Below, piece after piece: positions 55,443 to 64,000 of a stretch of 64,000 nucleotides of DNA; the stretch's first letter is position 1; every line of letters starts with the position of its first letter. The stretch covers positions 18,974-82,973 of the forward strand of contig MEDX01000002.1 of assembly GCA_001724245.1 (NCBI GenBank). The letters are read 5' to 3'. Source of the stretch: Fonticula-like sp. SCN 57-25. Its lineage: Eukaryota; Nucleariida; Rotosphaerida. The notes below the pieces were generated by a model that ran no database searches, was not told the DNA's origin, and saw only the letters and a program-made list of their open reading frames with translations. Position numbers and translations under genes: made by a program.

Positions 55443-56618
55443 ATGATCAACTTTTTCCCCCAGCGCAAGCGCGTTGGCGATGACGCCCATGCCGCCGCCC
55501 CCCGCAAGCTCGTCGCCCTCGCGGCCGAATCGGCCGATCCCGCCTCGGGGCGGATGGCCGTGCGCCCGACGATTTCCGTGAGCGTGCTCGACGCGCTGTC
55601 GCCGCCGCCGCCGGCCCGCGCGCCCGTCCTCACGCCCTCGCCCGAGACCCCCACGTGGGACCTCGCCTTTGCCTCTGCCGCCGCCGCCCTGACCTCTGCC
55701 TCTGCCATGGCATCGAGTGCTTCGATGTCAGCTCTGACATCATCTTCAGTTATGACTTCTGCAATTCCGTCTGCATATTCAGCTTCTGCTTCTCCTCTGC
55801 CTTATGGATCCCCCTACGCCTCTTCGTCCTCCTCATCTACTTCGCTCGCCTCTTCCTCTTCTACCTCGCTTGCCGCGCCCACTTCGCCCCGCCGCAGCCG
55901 CCGCCTGAGCGTCGTCTCCCCCCCTTTCCCGCTCGACACGCCCGCCTCTTCCGCCTCTTCCTCCACGTCCACCTCTCCCATGGCCGCCGCCGCCGCCACC
56001 TCGGACGTGCTCGAGTGCGAGTGGGACGGCTGCGCGCTTCGCTTCCTCCGCCACGACGATCTCACCTCGCACATCAGCGAGGTCCACGTCGGCAGCGGCC
56101 AGAGCACGTACCGCTGCCGCTGGGCTAACTGCAAGCGCCACGCGACGGTTTTCCCTCAGCGCCAAAAAGTGATGCGCCACATTCAGACGCACACGGGCGA
56201 CAAGCCGTTCAAGTGCACGACGTGCCGCCGCCGCTTCAGCGAGATGAACATTATGAAGCAGCACCTGCGGACGCACACGGGCGAAAAGCCGTACGAGTGC
56301 GACTTTTGCCCGAGCACGTTCACGATCTCGAGCGCCCTCACGATCCACCGCCGCAAGCACACGGGCGTCAAGCCGTTCGAGTGCAACGTGCCGGGCTGCG
56401 GGAAAAAGTTTGCAGAGTCGTCAAACTTGACAAAGCACCGCAGGACGCATACGGGCGAAAGGCCTTTTGCGTGTGCGTTTCCGGGATGCGACAAGCGATT
56501 CAGCCGGCCGGATCAGGTGCGACATCACAGAAAAAATGTTTTTTTCGTGCTGTTTTTGCTCACATTCTATTAGGTGACGCGACATGCGGCCAGCGTGCAT
56601 CGCGCCGCCGACAACTGA
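55443..56618 (+). CDS. C2H2 zinc-finger factor with tandem CWCH2 fingers
   Basis: Exons 55443-56516 and 56574-56618 give 372 aa. The N-terminal 185 residues are Ser/Ala/Pro-rich and disordered. From residue 192 come six C2H2 fingers. The first two carry the Trp-containing tandem CWCH2 arrangement (CEWDGC, then CRWANC), seen in GLI, ZIC, PacC and Zap1 families. The remaining four are classical, with HTGDKPF, HTGEKPY, HTGVKPF and HTGERPF linkers. The last finger is completed only across the intron (RPDQVTRHAASVH), which fixes the splice. PacC has three fingers, so this is closer to a ZIC/GLI- or Zap1-like protein. Targets are unknown. Confidence 0.9.
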
Positions 56619-56871
56619 GCGCCCACGGGCGCCTACCTACCTGCACTGCGTATGAACAAGAGTGATGAAACGGCGGTAGCATTGGACGTTTGAGAAAACG
56701 GCAAGCCGGCTACATTAACGAAAAGGATTGCGAGTGGCAATTCATTATTATTTTACTATTGATTTTCTTTATGAATTTGAGCATTTTGTACACACAAATG
56801 AAACAAGAGCCTTATTGAACAAGTGGCAAGATCCTTGGAAGATCCTGAAACGGAAACGACATCAGCGCATG

Positions 56872-57375
56872 CTAAGCAGAAGACTGCTTGAACTTGCTCA
56901 CGTCCAGAATCTAATAAGGATATTAGCAACGGAAAAGAGCGCATTTGACGCTTTGTTTCGTACCTTTTTGCCGCACATTGAGCAGAGGCCCTGCTTGTAG
57001 GCGCATGCTGCACACGGTTGTCAGCAACCGGCAAATGAATCTAGATGCGTACTTTGACATATCGTTCCGTGCTGTTGGTGAACCTTTTGCTTACAAAACT
57101 TGCACTTTGCTTGATATGGCGAGAACCTAGCGAGCCCACATCGCATCGTGAGCCAAGCGCGCGCCAATGCCAAATGCGGGCGTACCGTTGTGCGTGCGAT
57201 TTCGTCATCATGCTGGTCGACCCCACCTTGCGCCCTCCCGATTCTGATCCAGTACACTTTTAGCAAGACCAAACCCAGCTTATGTGCTCGTACCCATCGT
57301 GTTCCTCGCCCCATCCTTCCACTTGTCCGGGCAGATCACCTTCCCCAGCTTCTTCTCACAGTCGCCGCACACCAT
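56872..57375 (-). CDS. CRIPT: CRIPT family zinc-binding protein
   Basis: Five tiny exons on the minus strand: 57294-57375, 57186-57243, 57053-57126, 56964-57007 and 56872-56910, giving 98 aa (human CRIPT 101). The sequence follows the family: MVCGDCEKKLGKVICPDKWKDGA, RNTMESGGRKV, FSPYQAKCKFCKQKVHQ, CAYKQGLCSMCGKK, then ILDVSKFKQSSA. Cys-x2-Cys pairs bind structural zinc. CRIPT was named for PDZ binding in neurons but is a conserved spliceosome (minor and major) component. The gene is easy to miss because no exon exceeds 82 nt. All joins keep frame. Confidence 0.93.
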
Positions 57376-57540
57376 CGTTGGTGTTCAGTTGGGTTCAGTT
57401 GCAATGTACGCGCAAACTAATCTTCAGTTTGCATATGATCTTTCCATCCCACAATTCGCGCGCGCCGAAAATGAATGACCTCGCCTTCCAATCTTTCCCC
57501 CTTTGATCTTTGAAGAGAACTTTCCCTATTAAAGCACCCG

Positions 57541-57745
57541 CTTTTACGCGACGTGGGGGGCACAGCCGCACTTTTTGTGCGGTGAACCGTCCGGTTTCGT
57601 ATGACGGAGGGGGTCGTCAGCGGAAAGGAGACCGAGCCGGGTATTAATATCCGCTGCGCGGGTTGGGTGCGCCGCCCGAGGAACTCTCTTCGTAGAGTGC
57701 CTTTGAGGAGACGACGCAATGCCTGTCGCGACAACCAAACATATT
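57541..57745. ncRNA. Candidate structured non-coding RNA, class unknown
   Basis: A GC-rich block between AT-rich flanks with several consecutive perfect or near-perfect hairpins: CCGCAC (57566-57571) with GTGCGG (57577-57582) around a T5 loop; CCGTC (57587-57591) with GACGG (57603-57607); ACTCT (57683-57687) with AGAGT (57694-57698) around a TTCG-containing loop. Plus-strand reading frames here look unlike protein. I could not match RNase P, MRP, SRP, telomerase, U snRNA or tRNA consensus elements from memory. Strand is undetermined. It lies between CRIPT and the STIL-like gene and could instead be part of the CRIPT 5' region. Confidence 0.35.
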
Positions 57746-58003
57746 CTGGAAATCAAAAGGAAAAAAAAGAGGAGAAATGGATAGTGTACGAGCCATTTTT
57801 ATGCCGAAAGAGCGCTGTTAATGTGGATTTGACGTGGAAAAGTATAGAAAAGACTCGTTTGAGTTGCTCTGTAAGGTGTAAATATGGAACTTTTCGGGCC
57901 TCGTTTTTCAAACAACACTCACTGAGCTGCTGTAAACAAAGCTGTATTCTAAAGGTATTTACATGACACAAGGAATAAATAATGCTAATGACCATAATAC
58001 AAA

Positions 58004-59206
58004 TCAGCGCCTTCCTCTGTACCGCCTCGCGTCGTAGAGCGCCTCGCTCGCTGCCGTCGACGAGTCGTCCGGATGCGCATCGCCGTACATTGGCGAGTAC
58101 GCCCCACCCCCCGCCATCAGCCTGTCAAACTGCGGCGACTCTATGAGCCAATCAGAAAGGCCGTCGTCGTCGTCAAAGTCGTCAAAGCGGTCGTCGTGCG
58201 AGCGCCGCCGCGTCCGCTCCTCGACCGTGCGCGACACGTCGTGCATGCGCCACTCGCCGGCGCCCGAAAGTGACCGAACGCTCACTTCGTACTGGCCGCG
58301 AATGCCACGTGTCTTGCCGTCGAGCAGCACAAAGAGGAACGACGGCGCGTCGGAGTCGGGCTGCGCGTCGTCGCCCGCGGCGGTGTTTGGCGCGACCACG
58401 TGCGAAAAGAAAAAGGAAAAAAGCGCGCGAAGAACGAAACCGGAAAGGACCGCCGCCGAGTTTTCTTTGGCGGCGGCGGCGTCGACGGCGCACCAGACGC
58501 CGACGAGGTGGCAGTGGCCGGTGGCTGGGACGGACGTGACGCACGCGAGGCGGCCGAGGGCGTCGCGGACGACGGCGCCAGAGGGTACGGACGACATTGT
58601 GAGCACGTCGGGGAGCTTGGCGAGGCGCAGCGGTTCGACTTGGAAGAGGCGAAGGCGCGCGCCGGGGACGTACGTGCACGAGCGAAGCACGAGGCAAGAG
58701 TCGCCGGCATCATCGCGCGTCGATGCAACAAAGGCGACCGGCGGGGCGTCCGAAAAGGAGGAGAAATGGGACGCGGCGGGCGAAGACGGCGGCCACAGTG
58801 CGTACCACTGCTGTACGTGCTTGCGGAACGACGTGCCGAGATCGCGAAAGATGGGGATCGCAAGATCGCCGCGGTCGACATGCGTCGGGCGGCGGGCCGA
58901 TCCCGATGGCGCTCCGAGATCGAGGCGATCCAGCTCGGCCGTTAGAGGGAGACGCGCACTGCGCGCCTTGCCGAGAAAGAAGGCGTTCGGGTAAGTCGCC
59001 GCGTCATGCAAGAGGAACCCCTTCAGGGCCGGCAGCACGCCAGGCTGAACAGTCAGATTCGCAGCAAAAGTCTCGGGACCAATGTCCATCGACGGGCGGT
59101 CAAAGAGGCGCTGGCCAGGAAGACGAGCGGGCGCGTCCCGCCTCGCGGAAGGCGCACCGCCGCCAGCCGTGGAGGCAGCCGGCGCCCTCGCCGTGGCCAC
59201 CGACAT
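58004..59206 (-). CDS. Intronless protein, possible STIL/Ana2-type N-terminal domain
   Basis: A single open frame of 400 aa from ATG 59206, Ala/Arg/Asp-rich and GC-rich. Segments resemble the STIL N-terminal domain: YALWPPSSPAASHF near residue 134, then CLVLRSCTYVPGARLRLFQVEP, CHLVGVWCAV, VLRALFSFFFS, SFLFVLLDGK and YEVSV. The matching spacing is W-x-P, a V-G-I/V-W motif, a leucine-rich LR-x-L-F, then F-x-x-x-L followed by Y/F-E. STIL/Ana2 binds the centriole kinase PLK4 and SAS-6 in centriole assembly, which would fit a flagellated fungus. The C-terminal coiled coil and STAN motif were not found. An alternative is an unrelated lineage-specific protein. Confidence 0.5.
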   Translation of the reverse strand: MSVATARAPAASTAGGGAPSARRDAPARLPGQRLFDRPSMDIGPETFAANLTVQPGVLPALKGFLLHDAATYPNAFFLGKARSARLPLTAELDRLDLGAPSGSARRPTHVDRGDLAIPIFRDLGTSFRKHVQQWYALWPPSSPAASHFSSFSDAPPVAFVASTRDDAGDSCLVLRSCTYVPGARLRLFQVEPLRLAKLPDVLTMSSVPSGAVVRDALGRLACVTSVPATGHCHLVGVWCAVDAAAAKENSAAVLSGFVLRALFSFFFSHVVAPNTAAGDDAQPDSDAPSFLFVLLDGKTRGIRGQYEVSVRSLSGAGEWRMHDVSRTVEERTRRRSHDDRFDDFDDDDGLSDWLIESPQFDRLMAGGGAYSPMYGDAHPDDSSTAASEALYDARRYRGRR

Positions 59207-59389
59207 TTCAAATGATGCTGTCAGTGGTGCGCGCAGTTGCAAGCGACCAATCAGCGACGCGGAAATCCAAAATCAACCAATCAGAATCGAGTGACCGTTA
59301 CGTCCTTGGTCAATTTGATTTGCCGCCGCCGGTCCGTTGTGAGATCGGTCGGCAGATCGTTGGTACCTTTTCACTTTCCCCGCGACGCG

Positions 59390-60113
59390 ATGCAGACCTC
59401 GCCGGAAGACACGCACTCGCTGCTTCAGGAGGCGCGCGGCGTTTTTGAGCCCGGAAATGATGTCGACACTGTGATGAGCGTGCAGCGCGCCATCACTGAC
59501 ATTGCCGAGGTGCGCGCTCGCCAGCTCGATGGCCTCAAGGCCACCATCCGCGGTACGCTTTTCTATGGTGTTTAAGATAACAAGCTGACTTGCGCGGCTT
59601 AGAATGGACTGCCAAGAAGAGCGTGCAGGAGGGCCGCCTTCAGGAGCGCCAATCTGTTGAGGAGCATCAGGCAAAGATGCAACAGCTCGAAGAGGAAAAG
59701 TTTGCCGCTGCCAATCTCGTGGCCGCCGCCGAGGACGAGTGCCAGTACGTCTGCTTTTTTTTTGTGTTGTTCTGACAAGAACCTTTAAAGGATGCTTGAG
59801 CGCACGGTGAAGGAGCTGACGGAAAAGCTGCAGTCTGTGCAGCGCCAGCGCGAGAGCGTCCAGCAGCTCCCGCCCGTCACGAGCGAGATCAGCATCCGCT
59901 CGCGCACGCTACTCTACAATAACATTTCGAATATTCGCTGGGACTTGCAGTCGGAGGACATCAAGGGCGGTACGCCACGATCTTTTTTCCGCTTCTATTT
60001 CTGACGCGATCGCAGTGTGCTACACGCCCGGCAAGGACATGCACCCGTTCGTGTTCAACAAGAATGAAGTTTCGCTCTATTTTGTTTCCAACTACCTCTG
60101 GGACCTTTTGTAA
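59390..60113 (+). CDS. SPC24: NDC80 complex subunit SPC24
   Basis: Kinetochore protein pairing with SPC25 to dock the NDC80 complex on inner-kinetochore receptors. Exons 59390-59552, 59603-59744, 59791-59969 and 60016-60113 give 193 aa (human 197). The N-terminal two-thirds is a continuous coiled coil (QEGRLQERQSVEEHQ, RTVKELTEKLQSVQRQRE). The C-terminal globular RWD-like head has LLYNNISNIRWDLQSE, KGVCYTPGKDMHPFVF and the terminal FVSNYLWDLL, matching SPC24 position for position (human IEWDYE, then FISDYLWSL). The start is 183 bp from the divergent STIL-like gene, and the stop 48 bp from the convergent ATG17. Confidence 0.9.
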
Positions 60114-60160
60114 ATCACTCATTATATTAGTACAGTGTCGTTTAATTGTCTTTTGTTTAG

Positions 60161-61688
60161 TTATTTTAATAGCATTTCGGACTGGAGATGTGCGAGCTTT
60201 GCCTTTGCAATGTCCACTTGGCCGGGGTCGATGGCCGGCAGCGGCAGCCGGTTGGAAGGCGGTGGCATGAGCGTGTACGTGGCCACGGGGTCTCTTATGC
60301 CGGGGCACATCAATGGTGGCAGATATTGCTCGTACTGTTCCTTGAAAGCGTCCCTTTGCCTTTCTTCCTCTATGGCATTCGTTAGGAAAGTGGCAAAAGA
60401 GTGGCGAGATATGATGAAAAGTGACACAAAATGACACGAAAAATACGAAAAATACCACAAAACAACACCAAAACAACAGAAATTCCATCAAAATCATATC
60501 AAAAATATTACCAAAATCCACAAAATCCGTACCACTGCACAAGGCCGCGAGTTTGGCCATGAGCTGTGTCGCTGCTCCATAAATGTTTGTGTGCGCCGTG
60601 TGCCGCCTCGCAATCTCAATAATAAGCCCCTCGTACGCCTCCCTAAACAGCTGGTACCACGCAAACAGTCGGCACAGCTCGTCAATTTCAGTCTTTAATT
60701 CGGCGCCCGCCTCTGCAATAGTCGATTCAGATGCGCTGCAGGCAGTGATCATGTGACCCAAGCTCTTGATAAAGCCCATTACGTCATTAAAAAGCGACTT
60801 GTGCGCCTCAAGAAGAGCTACTTGAGCGGCAGCCATGTCTCTAATTGTCATTGCTAAAAGGTCGAGTCGGCCGACATATTCGTGCATTTCGTCGATGATT
60901 TCCGGAACGTACTTGACGCGCGCCTCAAACATGGCGAGCGATTCGGCCGCGTCGTCCGACTGCTCGCGAAGGGCGCGCACGCTCCGTGAGCCCTGCTCGT
61001 ACGTTTCTATGAGTTGGTTAAGGGCGCCGGCGAGGCGCTGCGAAAGATCTTCCTGCTCGCGCTGACCGGGGCCGATCTGGTCAATGTCGCGTGTGCGTTC
61101 GGGAGAGTCGAGGCTCAGTGACGACTTTAAACGTTCCCTAAACTTGTCTACAGTGGCGTGCGTGGCGGCGGCGATTTCGCGAAGCGCGTCGGCGAGAATT
61201 TTGGCTTCGCTGCCGCACTTGGCGCTGAGCGATGCCGCCTTGTCCTTGCTTTTTTTGATGCCTTCGCTGTCGATAAAGTCGGCCAGCGAAGAGGTTGATG
61301 CCGTGCTCGATCCTAGCGGGGGGAGTTTGGGGGATCCCTGGGCGCCGGGCGGCGGGTGAAGGCCGGGGACGAGCCGCCGGCTCTGGAGCTGCTCGACGAC
61401 TTCGTCGACGTCGCGGGATGCGCGATAGAGCTCATCGTGTTGGCGCGCCGCGCGGTGCATCACGTCGATGGCGCGGCGGCCGCACTGGCCCGCCATGATC
61501 GACATCACGTCAAGCTGCCGGCCTATCTCGCCGTGCAGAAAGTCGAGCTTGGGGAGGACGGCGTCGATGAGATCGGCGCTCGCCGAGCTCTCATCGGCGA
61601 TCTCGCTCGCTCGGACGCACACGCCCTGGCCGAGCTGGAGCGCCCGCTTTGACACTGACAGCAGATCAACGAACCGCGTCGTGTCCAT
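60161..61688 (-). CDS. ATG17: Autophagy scaffold protein Atg17
   Basis: Two exons, 60533-61688 and 60161-60369, give 454 aa. Atg17 is the helical scaffold of the fungal Atg1 kinase complex. The protein is almost wholly helical. Diagnostic parts are the N-terminal LLSVSKRALQLGQ helix, the middle YVPEIIDEMHEYVGRLD, and the C-terminal LFAWYQLFREAYEGLIIEIARRH. The last exon reads EEERQRDAFKEQYEQYLPPLMCPG, corresponding to the family's ExYLPxxLWPGL ending. The Pro/Ser insertion at about 105-135 is variable. As Atg17 proper is a fungal protein family (animals use FIP200), it is the best single taxonomic clue in the window. Confidence 0.85.
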
Positions 61689-62103
61689 CGCGGGCAAATA
61701 TTGTAAAAAAGGCTCAGTAAACTAGGAAAAAAGGCGGTGTGTGCTTGGTCGTTGCTGTTCTGCTCACCTGATCGGCCCTGACGCGCTGACCGGCGAGGCA
61801 AACGATTACGTGTGCTACCCCCGACTCGCCCCCTGATTCTCAGGGGGACACACCCCGTTCCGCCCACGAGGTAGATTGTTATGCGTGCCCCCAGCATTCC
61901 CAGGAATTTCAGTGAAAACACGCCCCGTTCGAACGGCTCTCAAGCTCTGATCGCCGCGCAAAGACATCGAGTCTCTGCAGCCTGTGACGTTCAGCGCATC
62001 TCTGCACAGGAAAGGAGTATTAGCACGCGTTTGCGGATTCTGCACGTTGTCGGCGCTTCAAGTCGGCTGTTTTGAATCGCGGTTTTAGCTCTATCCCGTC
62101 GCC
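61689..62103. promoter_or_regulatory. Divergent ATG17/CAB39 promoter region with a perfect hairpin
   Basis: 415 bp between divergent ATGs. 61829-61847 is CCCCCTGA, TTC, TCAGGGGG, an 8-bp perfect inverted repeat. CCGTTCGAACGG at about 61925 is another perfect palindrome. No tRNA can be folded around either. The region is fairly GC-rich and may include 5' UTR. Confidence 0.4.
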
Positions 62104-63459
62104 ATGGCTTTCTTGTTCAAGTCCAAGGCAAAGTCCCCGCAGGAGCTCGTCAAGAACCTGAAGGAGGCGATCCCCAAGCTCGACGAGCCCAAAAACGCGC
62201 CCAAGGTACGCTGGCTTGCCTGTCTTTTCTCTCTTTCGCGCCTGCGGCGTCTCGTCTTCTTGAAGATCTGGTGCTAAGCATATGCTCGTAGGTCTCGGAG
62301 GACATTTCAAAGAACCTCGTCTCCATGAAGCTCGTTCTTTGCGGCGATGCTGGTGCGCACCGCTTTATTTGCTGTCCTTTTCCCTTGTATTTGTCATGCT
62401 GATCTGTTTTCTTTTTCCCTCCTTTTTCCTCGCTTGCGTCATTTTCCATCAGACAATGAGCCGTCTCCCGAGCTTGTCGCTCAGCTCGCGCAGGAGGTCT
62501 ACAGCGCGGATCTGTTGCCTCTCCTTGCCCAGAACCTCGGCAAGCTCGAGTTTGAGGCGAAGAAGGACGTTGCGCAGATCTTTAGCCACCTTCTGCGCCG
62601 CCAGATCGGCACGCGCTCGCCAACGGTGGAGTACCTCGTCACGCGCGAGCAGGTCCTCAGCGACCTCGTCAAGGGGTGCGTCCACTGCTGGCCCAAAGCC
62701 ACGTGCTTATCTTTGCTCTATCTAACGTGCTGTGCTTGCCGCTGCTTAGATATGAGAACCCTGATATTGCTCTTAACTGCGGCATGATCCTTCGCGAGGC
62801 GATCCGCCACGAGGCGCTCGCCAAGCTGATCCTGTACTCGCCCGTCTACTACAACTTTTACGACTACGTTGAGCTGAGCACATTCGACGTTGCCTCGGAC
62901 GCCTTTACGACGTTCAAGGAGCTCATGACGAAGCACAAGGTGATCGTGGCCGACTTTTTGCACGCAAAGTACGACGAGGTCTTTGCAAAGTACACTGGCC
63001 TCCTCAATTCGTCAAACTACGTCACCAAGCGCCAGTCCATCAAGGTATGGCGACGCTTTTTTGTTGCTTTTTCTCGTGTATCTAACGCGATCAACGCAGC
63101 TGCTTGGCGAGATCCTGCTCGACCGCGCCAACTTTAAGGTGATGACCATCTACATCAGCAACCCCGACAACCTCAAGCTCATGATGAACTTGCTGCGCGA
63201 CAAGAGCCGCAACATTCAGTTTGAGGCCTTCCACGTCTTCAAGGTGTTTGTCGCCAACCCGAACAAGGTCAAGCCGATCTCGGACATTCTCATCAAGAAC
63301 CGCGAGCGGTTGCTGACCTTCCTCGGCGGCTTCCACAACGACCGCCAGGGTACGATATCACATTCTCTGCAAACTGCAAACTGACAGTTATTCTTAGACG
63401 ACGAGCAGTTCAACGAGGAAAAGTCGTTCCTCATGCGGCAAATTCAGGAGATGGAGTAG
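62104..63459 (+). CDS. CAB39: CAB39 / Mo25 / Hym1 scaffold protein
   Basis: Armadillo-like scaffold that activates STE20-family kinases; Hym1 acts in the fungal RAM/MOR morphogenesis network. Exons 62104-62205, 62292-62352, 62453-62675, 62750-63044, 63100-63349 and 63398-63459 give 330 aa, the normal length. The pattern is continuous: [118 protein letters not shown], then [19 protein letters not shown]. The final intron contains GCAAACTGCAAACTGA at 63369-63384. Confidence 0.97.
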
Positions 63460-64000
63460 GCGTTGGGGGATCATGCATTTCTCATTCATGGATGTATTCT
63501 CGGCGCTCTACCTCATTTATTACTTTTCTGTCTGCAAGAATTACTTTCTTCTTTTCGTTTTGCTCTCTTTCTCTCATTCTTCCCAAATCCATCTTTCTCT
63601 TTGACGATGCACTTTTGCCAAGCGTCACTCCACTCAAAGTCGTCCGCGAATGACGCATCTTTGTACAAAGGAAACAATACATTTATACTTCGCAGATGCA
63701 GCGCTCGTGAGCGCACCGCTAGCGTATGAACTCTGCACTTGTTTTGGCTCTCTGCCTCGATCACCGCTCGCGGCATCGGGCGGCACATGACTGGCGTGAC
63801 GCGCCCCAATGGGCGGCGAGCTCGCCGATGATCGCCGATCGAATCCTGTTTAAAAGTCGGTTACAAACCGACTCTTGTCAGCTTTTCACACAACCAGGAA
63901 GTGGGATAGGAAATTTCCAGATTTGAGACCGACCGAAACCGACCATTTTGCAATCCGTCGTGTCCACTTCAGGGATCAGCAGGTGCGGGATGGTGCACCG
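63460..64000. promoter_or_regulatory. Intergenic/promoter with AAACCGAC motifs; possible next gene start
   Basis: 3' UTR of CAB39, then spacer. AGTCGGTT (63855-63862), AC, AAACCGACT (63865-63873) forms a near-perfect inverted repeat. AAACCGAC recurs at 63936-63943, the motif seen before ETFB, CysRS, QCR9 and uS17m. An ATG at 63990 on the plus strand may begin the next gene, but only four codons are visible. Confidence 0.4.

Noticed and set aside
59961-60532. Continuation of the ATG17 frame past 60533
   Set aside because: The extension runs through intron sequence and the opposite strand of SPC24. A GTACGG donor and frame-correct acceptor restore the conserved Atg17 ending.
61920-61935. CCGTTCGAACGG as a tRNA T-arm
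   Set aside because: It is a simple palindrome without a matching D-arm or anticodon stem upstream.
63830-63850. GATCGAATC resembling a tRNA B box
   Set aside because: No T-arm, anticodon arm or acceptor stem can be folded around it.

Overview
The window is nuclear DNA of a compact, intron-rich eukaryote, most probably an early-diverging, possibly zoosporic, fungus. I infer this from an Atg17-type autophagy scaffold (a fungal family), a small Qcr9-type bc1 subunit and short introns of about 45-70 nt. Families usually missing from yeasts and moulds also occur: dihydropteridine reductase, CLPTM1, an AASDH-type enzyme and a possible STIL-like N-terminal domain. Exons are GC-rich and UTRs and intergenic DNA are AT-rich. 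Exon joins were derived by hand from reading frame, splice signals and remembered family sequences, and almost every multi-exon model closes in frame, which supports the boundaries.

Layout. 1-9 kb: secreted DUF7906/SPOT1-like protein (runs off the left edge), ETFB, Sel1-repeat protein, four-TM protein, QDPR, NSE1, PTRHD1. 9-16 kb: type I membrane protein of unknown family, a broken LTR-retroelement fragment with ACCCGGGTAA palindromes, CLPTM1. 16-23 kb: TDP1, TMEM222, peptide deformylase, geranylgeranyltransferase-I beta, mitochondrial uS17, BAP31. 23-32 kb: MSP130/choice-of-anchor-I surface protein, CysRS, QCR9, HSF. 32-45 kb: SMARCC/SWI3, ABCF2/ARB1, SDS3-like, AsnRS, and an acidic Ser-rich protein of unknown family. 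45-54 kb: SAM-domain TKL kinase, AASDH-type adenylation/carrier/propeller enzyme, DNAJC8. 55-64 kb: C2H2 factor with a tandem CWCH2 pair, CRIPT, a candidate structured RNA, a STIL-like protein, SPC24, ATG17, CAB39/Mo25. No rRNA, tRNA, CRISPR array or bacterial-style operon was seen.

The genes do not form one pathway. They are a housekeeping sample: mitochondrial respiration and translation (ETFB, QCR9, uS17m, PDF), cytosolic translation (CysRS, AsnRS, ABCF2), chromatin and DNA repair (SMARCC, SDS3, NSE1, TDP1), ER and secretory functions (BAP31, CLPTM1, TMEM222), mitosis (SPC24) and signalling (TKL kinase, Mo25). Many are arranged head-to-head with short shared promoters.

The most unusual signals are genome-style features. 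(i) The 5' splice site is almost always GTACGN or GTGCGN: by my count 108 of 114 modelled introns have C at +4, which predicts a compensating change in U1 snRNA. (ii) The palindrome CACGTG is very frequent in exons, introns and spacers. (iii) The long introns are filled with degenerate T/G-rich repeats, often GTGTCATTTT-like, always in the sense orientation of the host gene. (iv) GTCGGTTT and GCAAACTGCAAACTGA motifs recur at presumed promoters. (v) A h hairpin-rich GC island at 57.5-57.7 kb may be an unrecognised structural RNA.
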